Source: Pelargonium cotyledonis
Taxonomy: Eukaryota; Streptophyta; Magnoliopsida; Geraniales; Geraniaceae
Assembly (NCBI GenBank): GCA_036897625.1
Contig: JAYMTA010000416.1
Coordinates: forward strand, 1 to 29,324
Direction of reading: 5' to 3'
DNA: 29,324 nucleotides
This document shows positions 21,540 to 29,324 of this stretch, one piece after another. Position numbers and translations under genes: made by a program. The notes beneath the pieces were generated by a model. It saw nothing but the letters and a program-made list of their open reading frames with translations. It had not been told where the DNA came from and ran no database searches. Numbering within the stretch: the stretch's first letter is position 1; every line of letters starts with the position of its first letter.

Positions 21540-21900
21540 CGCCATCTAAGGCCAAAATTTTGAAAAACAAACTTTCAGTCTCAACTCGAAGCTCGATTTT
21601 TTCGCCATCAAGATTTATAAGAGCCTTTGCGGTAACAAAAAATAGTCATCCAAATATTATGGAAAGCTTAGGGTTGGGCTTGTAGTCGATCACCACAAAA
21701 TCTACGAGGAAAAGGGACTTTATCACCGTTACCTTTACATCTCGCGCAACCCCACTTGGATGCACGACCAAACCGTCAACCAACTCTACCTTGCTGGATG
21801 CTTGCTAAAGCCATCCCATGCCCAATTTGTTGCACTTTTTGAGTGGTATAATGTTGACTGCCGCTTCTGTATCACACAGCCTCGAGACCAATTGTCCATG
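21540..21900 (-). pseudogene. Gypsy aspartic-protease relic
   Basis: Minus-strand translation gives LCDTEAAVNIIPLKKCNKLG, then VELVDGLVVHPSGVARDVKV, FLVDFVVIDYKPNPKLSIIF and FFVTAKALINLDGEKIELRV. This is the retropepsin pattern of plant Ty3/gypsy elements (D-T/S-G-A active site, then xILGRPFxxTxxALID). The active-site Gly is Glu here (DTEA), the GR of GRPF is a TGA stop, and another stop lies after the first block. The enzyme is dead. No reverse transcriptase, RNase H or integrase follows. Confidence 0.75.
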
Positions 21901-21959
21901 CCGAGTTTGCATGTCACAACAAAACATCCAAGGTTCTTCTTCTTGTCCGCCTCTACTTG

Positions 21960-23388
21960 ATCATGTAGAGGTTTCATCAACTTCCTTAAGCTTTGACTTT
22001 CTCTTCCTTCCCCCAACTGTCATGCCAATAGTGACTGACATCACTTGCTTTGAATCAGAGTTGTCGGGGTTAATGGTATCACTTGGAAGTGAACCCGAAG
22101 GCCTCGTACTAATTGATCTAGCTAACTGGTTGACTTGAGTCTCAAGCTTCCTTAAGGCGACTTTAATCGTGATCTCCACTACATGCAACACATTGACTAG
22201 CTAGCAAGGGGGAAATGTCACTTTGCAATGCACTTACAGTTGATTAAGTCTTTATCAACTGCTGTTGATTCACAAGGGTAGCCTTGATATGTTCTTGAAT
22301 GTTCTTAATGGATGAATCACTCGAGCTACTTCCAATAAAAGCACCTCCCCTATAATTATCTTCACTCGTGTGATTGCTTGGAAAAAAATCGATAAATTCT
22401 CTTTGTCTGTCTGTAGCGGTCCTCCACAAGCGACATCTTGAAGATCTCTCATGCCTCGTGGAGTGATTCCTCTAGGACTTGTTTTAAATAAGAAATGGTT
22501 CTGACTTTTTTATTCTTCTCCTCATGAGACAAAAATTTGTCTGAGAATTTCTAGACCATAACTTTCCATGTTGGGACTGCTGACAACTGGAGAGAATAAT
22601 ATCAATACAAGGCTCATTCCAAGAGAGAATAACTAAACATGTTCAACGCAATAATTTTTTTCGTTGCCACATTGCTGTTAAGGCTCGCGATGACCCTCAT
22701 GTATTTGGTCACATGACTTATTGGTTCATCGCGACCATTCCCTCAAAACTAATCAATGGATTGGATTGCCATGATCATCACGGGTTTCAACTCAAAGTTT
22801 CCCGTCTGAGGGGACATTTAAGGAATCCAATCTCCATAGATGTGTTACTTTGCGTCGCCTACACCTTCCATTCCAAACATTCAAAGGGGGAAATTGCCAT
22901 ATAGTGCAACTCCTCCATTAATGTTGTTTGGCCCATTTTGGTTAGGGTGGTGGTGGTGGTTCTGTCGCGTCGTCATGTGTTGATGTTGTAGCGACGGTTG
23001 ATTCTACTGATGGCATTGTACCTCCAATGCCACTTGTAGTATTGCTTGAAGATCGACAAGTTGTCTCGGCTAGTTTTGCTATTGTTGGTACCAACCAGCT
23101 TGGATATGTTGCCATTGTACGAAATTCTGTTGTGAAATATTGCCAGGCACTATAGTCGTTGGTCTTTTTGTTGTGTAGGCATTAGGGAGCCCTCTAAGTG
23201 GATGATTGAGGGTTTGCACCCTAGTAGGGTTATCCACATTGTTATTGTTCTAACGAACAAGCGTCGTCATATTTTTTTCGAGTTCGTATTTAGAATCAAA
23301 GGACCAAGGCCTCCACTTGTCCTAGTGTTAGTGGACAGAGTGTCAGCGTCTTCTCTAGTGCCTACTCCCTCGGGGGTTTTGTTCACCA
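21960..23388 (-). pseudogene. Gypsy gag relic
   Basis: The start is ATG 23388 (MVNKTPEGVGTREDADTLST). Matching blocks of the plant gypsy gag family follow across several frames and stops: HVTKYMRVIASLNSNVATKK, then KFSDKFLSHEEKNKKVRTIS, ESLHEA-stop-EIFK (normally ESLYEAWERFK) and later ALRKLETQVNQLARSISTRP with GSLPSDTINP (gag end, usually LENQVGQLA...GxLPSDTExNP). The spread of stops and frameshifts shows long inactivity. It sits between the primer-binding site and the protease relic, as expected. Confidence 0.75.
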
Positions 23389-23580
23389 TGATGTGATGTT
23401 TACCCTTAGAAGTGTCTTTTTTCTTTGTCCGAAGAAGACTTTCGAGTTTCGGATTGATTGATAAAGGCTGACTGTGACGTCTGCCACGAACAGTTCCTTG
23501 CGTACACTCTCAAAGAAGACCGACTCAACACTATAGGAATGAAAACTACAACCTAGAAAACTTTTACCATACACCTTTGT

Positions 23581-23600
23581 TCCCCCGCAACGACGCAAAG
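23581..23600 (-). other. Primer-binding site of the gypsy element
   Basis: Read on the minus strand, CTTTGCGTCGTTGCGGGGGA lies just inside the LTR end. It resembles TGGCGCCGTTGCCGGGGA, the primer-binding site used by Athila-type plant gypsy elements and complementary to the 3' end of tRNA-Asp, with a few mismatches. Confidence 0.6.
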
Positions 23601-24690
23601 ACTTAGTGCGTAATTTTAGCAAGTATATCAGAGTCGCACAAGTAATATAGAACTTGATAAGTTCCGAGTATATCATCTCCACATGGAACAATGGTGGTAA
23701 GAGATTAACTAAATTGTTTTTATTTAACTAGACAGAAAATTAAACAGTGAACGAGCGTGTGTTGTTGATTGCAAGAAAGTAAATTGCCGTAAAGTAAATA
23801 CCAGGAAATTAACGCATAGATTAAACAGATGTGATAGATGTGATTAGGATGCAATTGAATCATGAATAAGGTAATGCACTAATTAAATATTAACATCTAG
23901 TTAGTCACTTTTCATTATCCAAGACCGCTCAAATAATCAAGTGTCCACTGTAAGACTCACTTGTGACTCAACAGGAATACACCATCCTCGGTTTATTCCT
24001 AAGTGTAATTTGCTCCTCTAGTCATGTAACTACAAAGCGGTCACATACGTGTTGGCTATGCGAACGGCTCTATTAAATGCATGGAATGCCCTAAAGAATG
24101 TGATTGCAATGGGGTCATTCCACTAAGTGGTTCGATCTAAGCGGACAACCATATGATAAAGGTGAAGCTCACGTTGTGATCAAAGTCATGGGTGATCAAT
24201 CCATAACTAGACATTGAACCCAGCAAACCGTCACATAGAAAAATAGTAAATTAAAAATAGACATAAACAATATGTTAATTAGAACATTACACCTAAGTTA
24301 ACTACATCCCTACCACAAGGGATTAGTTACACATGGTTGTATGATTTACAACAATGAATAAATAATTGAATACCGAATTGATAAAACAAAACATACTAAT
24401 AGAGTGAAAAATGGTATCAATTATAAAGCTCAAAATCCAAGTATATAATTCAAATAACAATAAGCATAAACCCTTATTTAGTGTGGGGCGGCAATCGATT
24501 GAGCAAAGCTCTTGATATGCCTAAGATCGCACACTAATCACTACCAAATACCTAATATTATCTTCAATGGTGGATGGAGATGGATAAGAACAAATGGAGG
24601 CTCTAGAATATGAGAATAAACTCGAGAGAATAGAGGAAGAAGGCTGGAAGCAAGGCCAAAATCGCATCCTAAAGCCATAACCCAACTTTC

Positions 24691-24700
24691 CTATTTATAG
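24691..24700 (-). promoter_or_regulatory. TATA box of the gypsy LTR
   Basis: CTATAAATAG on the minus strand, followed by GGAAAG. It has a good TATA consensus and lies just downstream of the 30-bp tandem repeats, giving a U3 promoter arrangement. Confidence 0.6.
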
Positions 24701-24711
24701 AGAGTAGATCT

Positions 24712-24810
24712 GGCGCTGCGACAGAAGTGTGTTTATGTTGCGGCGCTGCGACAGAAGTGTGTTTATGTTGCGGCGCTGCGCCAGAAGTGGGTTTATGCTG
24801 CGGCGCTGCG
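24712..24810. repeat. 30-bp tandem repeats in LTR U3
   Basis: Three units start at 24712, 24742 and 24772, with a fourth partial at 24802. The unit is GGCGCTGCG, then (A/C)CAGAAGTG(T/G)G, then TTTATG(T/C)TGC. Units 1 and 2 are identical and unit 3 has three changes. The position directly upstream of the TATA box suggests transcriptional enhancer repeats. Confidence 0.9.
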
Positions 24811-25189
24811 CTATGTTCCAAGAGTTGACCCGACATTGACCTCTGGGACGCCACAACGTAATTGGCCATACGCTGCGGCGTAATTGGCGGGTAATCCAAT
24901 TAATTTTTGACTCAGCTTTTGGTCCCCTTCATGTCCAAACATCGAGAGAATGACCTGAAATTCTCCAGAACACTAAATCATACGTTACTGAGGCACAAAT
25001 GAACTATATTTAGCATAAAAGGAGTAAAAACACACCAAAGTCAAAATATGTGCCGATTGTGTGCAAAAGTGTGATTTTCATGTAAAATATGCACAATAGA
25101 AGCAAATTTCAGGCAAATCATGAGCAAATGAGGTCATTCATAACATAAATTAGGGTCAAATAACACGTAGAAATACGAGTTATCGGTCA

Positions 25190-26488
25190 TGTCTAAGTTC
25201 AATGTTCACCGTCAAGTCTAATGTCCACCTTTGATATCTAATTTCATTGGGTTTCGGCCTTGGAATCTTGCATATGTGACCTTCGCGAGGCAACATACCA
25301 AAGTACGGCGACCCTGAGTACTGTTTCCAAGACACAACCTCAGAGTAAGATCTTAGACGAATTCACAAGAGCTTTAGAGAGTATTTCTAGAATAGAAACT
25401 TGAGAGAAAACGTATATATATGATATTGTGAGGATCTCTTTCTCTTACCAAGAGAGAGATATGTTTACTCCTTATTTCCTTTAGTGTCCATTTTTGTAAT
25501 GTTTCGATGTGTGGTTGATTGGTGGCAAATTGTGGTTCGCTTCATGCCCACTTGTGATTTGACCTCTTGCTTCTTGGGCGTGTTGCTCGCGAGAGGCTGC
25601 TGACTATGAGAGTTTCATATACCCCTCGTGGAATGAGTATAATATTGAAGTTCCTAGAAGCTTCGATCGCTCGTGGTAGCATCCTAAGGCCTTCAATATT
25701 TTTTGTTGATCGTGATCGATGCTTGGTCCATTATTGAACCTCCACATATATTTTCCAATTGCTAAAACTCATTTAGGAACCCATATGGGCCTCAAATGTC
25801 AAACAAAAAGGACAGGGCTTTTTAAGACCTAAAAGTTTTTTTCTTGTCACGACTTTCAAGATCTTGCCTCGACGAGATTTACTGCACAAAACCAATTATT
25901 TGAGAGAGCGTAATCAATTATATTGTTTCACATGGTCTATTATTCCATTACACGCGACCAACTACTTTGTGATAAGACTGAATGGCAACAAGGGTTTTGC
26001 AATGCCTTTATCTTGCTGTGTAACCGATGGGTTCGGGCACCGCTAATGGAATTAAGAGCTAGTCCGCTAAGCTGCGGTTCATTAGGAAGTTTAGGAAGTT
26101 GCATTTTGAGAGAAAGCTATGAAAAGATGGATTGAACCCTCACATATGTTTTTCAATTGCTAAAACCCTTCTAGGAACCTAGAAGAGCCTTAAATGCAAA
26201 ACCAAAAAAAGGATGGGCCGTCTCGAGATCCGAAAATTTGCCTCTTGTCACGATTGATATGTTGGGGAACTTTTGAGATGATCAAGACGTTTGGGATGAC
26301 CCGAATGTCTGGGATGGTCGAGATGACCAAGTTTTCTAAGATGATAGGGATGATCGAGAGGACCAAGATATCTGGAACAACCATGACAACCGAAGCGATT
26401 GAGATGATTCGACCTTTGAAGATAGGGGTGACATGGTTGTAACACGCCACATGTTGCATTGTTATTCGTTGTCTTAACTTATATTTTT
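25190..26488. other. Intergenic/repeat region with a duplicated 120-bp block and a codon-like minisatellite
   Basis: No gene is supportable. Two copies of a block of about 120 bp lie 399 bp apart (25733-25852 and 26131-26253), starting ATTGAACC and ending CTTGTCACGA, at roughly 75% identity. Directly after copy 2 is a periodic stretch (about 26277-26365) built from 9- and 18-bp units starting ATG (ATGATCAAGACGTTTGGG, ATGACCCGAATGTCTGGG, ATGACCAAGTTTTCTAAG). Its open frame is a by-product of the 9-bp period. Confidence 0.6.
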
Positions 26489-27748
26489 GAGAAAATTACA
26501 CATGCCTACCCTCAACTATACATTTTTTATTATGGTTATCCTGAAGTATTGAAACTAACTACTGGCTATCCTGAACTATGTCAAACATCTTTCTGTCCAT
26601 TTTTTCCGTTATAATGAACGAAATGTTCCGATAATTGAGTCATGTGCCCAGCACATGACTATTTTTTTTAATTTTGAAATTACCCTTCATTATATATCGT
26701 TCTTCATGAGTCGTCTGAAAATTCAATGTCTCGCCGGAAACTTCATAGTTTTACCGAAAAATCGAAGTGTTCCCAAAATCATCAAAAATTTGCCGGAAAC
26801 ACCATAAAGTCAGCAGAAAATTCATCTCTTGAATTTTCCGACATAAAAAATTTCAAGTTTTCTAAATCTAATTAAGACTTGAATTCTTCTAATCAAAAAT
26901 CACATTTACATATGCTAAAACTAACTCAAAACCAAAAAAATAAAACCAAGAAGGATTAGATCCAAAAACTAACCCAAAACTAAAAAAATAAAAAATCAGA
27001 CCCACACCTCATACACTCACCCAATGTAAACAGTCATCTTCTCATCTCGCTGGAGATGAAGGACGACATTAAACTTCATACTGGCCGGAGCTCGCTTCGT
27101 CTTCCACTAACGTCGCCGCTCACGCTGAAGCTCGGAGATGTGCACTTATTGTCACCGGTCAGAGCTACTCTCTGTCGATCTCGCCGAAGTCGTGAAGCAT
27201 ATCTGTTTGTCGTGGTCGTCTTCTCCGGTGAGACTTGCAAACGGCGTGGCTGGAGCTATTGTCGGCCAGATCTATAAGGGTGAGTTCCGGTGGGGAGACG
27301 AGGATGGTGAGAGGAAGTCGTCGGAGAAGAAGCAGATCGAAGGCGAGTTGCCACCGTCATCGCCAAAGAAGAAGCAAATCAATCGAGCTTCCACCAGAGA
27401 TCTGGTAGCCTGAGTGGCAGAGGGCGCCTCGCCCCGCCGCCAACCGTGGCCCTTGCCGGAGAATTGGTTAGATCGGTGTTGCAGATCTGTACGTGTTCTT
27501 CCTTTTTTATTTTTTTATTTTTTATTTATTTAAAGTTAAGGGTATATTTAGTTCTTGTTTATATTTTTTTATTTATAATGGTATTTTGGTCATTTTTACC
27601 CATTGGATGGAGATTTGGTTGAAGTTTTGGACGGAAAAATGTTTGGCATAGTTCAGGATAGCCAGTAGTTAGTTTCAATACTTCAGAGAAACGAGGGTTA
27701 AAAGGTGTATAGTTGATGGTAGGTATGTGTAATTTTCCATATATTTTT
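26480..27748. mobile_element. MULE-like element 3
   Basis: Element 26489-27739 (1251 bp) is flanked by TATATTTTT on both sides (26480-26488 and 27740-27748), a 9-bp target duplication. Terminal inverted repeats run about 110 bp. Left has GAAAATTACACATGCCTACC and TATTGAAACTAACTACTGGC; inverted right has GAAAATTACACATACCTACC and the identical second block. The palindrome CATGTG-CCCAG-CACATG lies 152 bp from the left end. The GC-rich core (27050-27490) has six GATC sites in about 315 bp and overlapping open frames with no recognised protein. No transposase is present. Confidence 0.8.
26641..26657. repeat. Subterminal palindrome of element 3
   Basis: CATGTG-CCCAG-CACATG, same arms and same five-base spacer length as in elements 2 and 4. 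Confidence 0.8.
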
Positions 27749-28090
27749 TTAGTAGCATCAAGACACTACTCAGTTGTCTTTGTAAACTTCTAGAGTCCGT
27801 ACTATTTTAAAGTTTTATAATTTAGATGTGCACTTCTAAACTAACATGATTATTTGAAATAATTATTTTTTGAAACAATTATTTGAAGGTACTACTCCGT
27901 CTATAGTAACAAAATGTTAAACTCAACATACATATATGTTAAACTTGATGAGAAAGCATTAGAAGTTGCCACCTCATCAAGCTTAACAATTTGAAGCATT
28001 CTCATACAAAGTCTTTTCACTTTTCAATGGTTACAAAAATCCATCTATTAGCTAATAACAATAGCTATAAGCATTCATAGTGACAATAAA
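27749..28090. other. Spacer with a 16-bp hairpin
   Basis: No gene is seen. TGTTAAACTTGATGAG (27937-27952) and CTCATCAAGCTTAACA (27973-27988) pair over 16 bp with one mismatch around a 20-base loop. It could be a MITE remnant; no target duplication was found. Confidence 0.5.
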
Positions 28091-28099
28091 AAATGAAAC

Positions 28100-29248
28100 C
28101 CTAACCGTTGCTGAGATCGACGGCCAGCAACAACATTGACCTTGCTCGTGCTCGCTGGAGACCATCGAAGTTTCTGCTCCATCGTTGGTTACCCACGCGT
28201 CGGATCTAGGAGTTGCCTCTATTCTAGCCGGAAACGAAGATCTGGAACGGTGAATCGTTGCCTTACGGCTTGACCTTTGCAACTCCGGCGCGATCTGGCT
28301 CCACGACGGATGACGGACGCCTCCGCGAGCTCTGTCTATGTCGCCAGATCAAAGCTCACGCCATCGAAGGTCACACCAGATCGAAGCTCGCCATCGACGC
28401 TGGAGACGATGGATATGATGAAGCACAGTCAACGTTGGACGGACTTCTCTAGATATGACACTGCCTCCTCCGCCGTCCATTGTTGTCTGAGCTCGAAGAT
28501 GTTGAAGATCTGGTCGACGAAGATGTTGTAGATCTGACCGACAACAACTCCAGCCTCGCCGGAGAAGACGACCACGGCCAGCCACGCTGGAGAACGCTGT
28601 TGTCTCAAGATTTTGGCATCCTTGCTCGCTCTGGATGTCAGTGTCGGTGACGGCTCCGGCGTCGTTCCTCCAGATTATTGTATTTTTTTGTTTGTAATTT
28701 TTTGTAATTTTGGTCAAAAAGTTTGTTACTTTTGGTAATTTTTGGTTCATTATGTGTAAATTTACTATACCATATCTAGAAATTGATTAAGGGTTTGAAT
28801 TTGGGTTTGATTGATTAAGGGTTTGAGTTTGAGTTTTTTGCCTTTTTTTGCCCAAAATATTGAGATTGATGTGTTTCTTGAGTTGAATTTGTGAACAATA
28901 TTTGCTTTTTGTTCTTGTGATGATTTGAAGTTTTTCGGGGTTAATTTTTTTATAATTTTTTAAAAAACAAAATGTACAAAAAAAAATATCGCCAAAAAAT
29001 TTTTAAGTTTCCGGCAAAACTTTGAAGTTTCCAGCAAAACTTTGAAGTTTCTTTCGGTTTATGATGAACATGTTCTTGATGAAAAAGAAGGGTAATATAG
29101 TGAAAGATATATTTGGAATTTAAAAAAAAAAATTGGTCATGTGCTTGGCACATGCCTCAATTATTGAAAATTTCGTTAACTTTAACGGAAAAAATGGACG
29201 GAAGATGTTTGACATACTTCAGAATAGTAAATAATTAGTTTCAATACT
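28100..29248. mobile_element. MULE-like element 4, partial
   Basis: The right side (about 29160-29248) matches the terminal repeat of element 3 when inverted (GTATTGAAACTAATTATT; ATGTCAAACATCTTCCGTCC; TTTTTTCCGTTAAAG), roughly 80% by eye. The palindrome CATGTG-CTTGG-CACATG is at 29138-29154. The outermost part of the repeat is missing because a T-run begins at 29248. No left terminal repeat was found, so the left limit near 28100 is only where the GC-rich, GATC-dense core begins. A 20-bp tandem repeat (AAGTTTCC(G/A)GCAAAACTTTG at 29005 and 29025) lies in the arm. Open frames in the core are unrecognised. Confidence 0.6.
29138..29154. repeat. Subterminal palindrome of element 4
   Basis: CATGTG-CTTGG-CACATG, near the right side of this copy. 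Confidence 0.8.
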
Positions 29249-29324
29249 TTTTTTTTTGAAACAATAATACCCTGATTATTATTGCATGAACGTAATCTAG
29301 ATACAGCCTAAACTGATCTAGGAG
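29248..29324 (-). mobile_element. Probable antisense LINE 3' end
   Basis: A T10 run (29248-29257) followed by GAAACAATAATACCCTGATT reads on the minus strand as sequence ending in a poly(A) tail, as left by non-LTR retrotransposons. It interrupts the terminal repeat of element 4 and runs off the window. No coding is visible in this short piece. Confidence 0.35.

Larger units (their letters stand above)
23607..25189 (-). repeat. 5' LTR of the gypsy element
   Basis: On the minus strand the segment begins TGACCGATAACTCG at 25189 and ends TTACGCA at 23607, six bases before the primer-binding site; TG...CA ends are standard. It contains a tandem-repeat block (24712-24810) directly upstream of a TATA box (24691-24700), as in U3, and a transcribed R-U5 portion of about 1 kb. 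The long open frame at 23383-23691 overlaps the LTR end and leader and is not a gene. No matching second LTR was seen elsewhere, so the element is truncated at its 3' side. Confidence 0.6.

Noticed and set aside
26190..26459. Open frames on both strands over the ATG-phased minisatellite
   Set aside because: Openness on both strands follows from the 9-bp period; no start context, domain or splice signals.
27056..27413. Open frames in element 3 core as a gene
   Set aside because: Two overlapping frames, no recognised motif, no matching splice pattern; it may be captured sequence but cannot be assigned.
28052..28750. Open frames in element 4 core
   Set aside because: Opposing and overlapping frames in GC-rich repeat sequence with no family signature.

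Overview
This is nuclear DNA from a flowering plant, most likely a core eudicot. The evidence is AT-rich intergenic sequence, GT-AG introns, two conserved plant genes, and dense debris of plant transposon classes (Helitron, SINE, Ty3/gypsy LTR, non-autonomous MULE-like and hAT-like elements, a probable LINE tail). There are no bacterial-style operons, CRISPR arrays, rRNA genes or functional tRNA genes.

Layout. 1-1800: transposon ends (Helitron-like 3' termini and a tRNA-derived SINE). 1895-5827 (+): a three-exon TLC-domain membrane protein gene whose first exon carries an apparent 1-base frameshift in a T tract. 5828-6359: convergent 3' ends. 6360-10520 (-): a four-exon filament-like plant protein (FPP, DUF869 coiled coil), with two further 5'-UTR introns reaching a CT-rich leader near 11.5 kb. 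These two genes are the only ones that look functional, and they point tail to tail.

11985-14586: two MULE-like non-autonomous elements about 90 bp apart, with long terminal inverted repeats and 8-10 bp target duplications. The first carries an antisense piece of an RKL1/RLK902-type receptor kinase, so it is a Pack-MULE-like gene capture. 15322-16331: a probable hAT-like element filled with a 70-bp minisatellite rich in GGTCGACC. 17039-19160 (+): unidentified degenerate coding relics interrupted mostly by TAG codons. 19640-20735 (-): relic of a 'putative plant transposon protein' gene. 21500-25189 (-): the 5' half of a Ty3/gypsy (Athila/Tat-like) retrotransposon with LTR, primer-binding site, gag and protease relics, and no reverse transcriptase or integrase. 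26489-27739 and about 28100-29248: two more members of the MULE-like group. 29248 to the end: an antisense poly(A) tail, probably of a LINE.

The most interesting non-gene signal is the MULE-like group. Its members differ in their terminal sequences and cores but share 8-10 bp target duplications, a 17-bp palindrome CATGTG-N5-CACATG about 150 bp from the end, and GC-rich cores crowded with GATC. In one member the captured kinase exon is bracketed by 16-bp direct repeats that may record how the capture happened. No transposase is encoded in the window.
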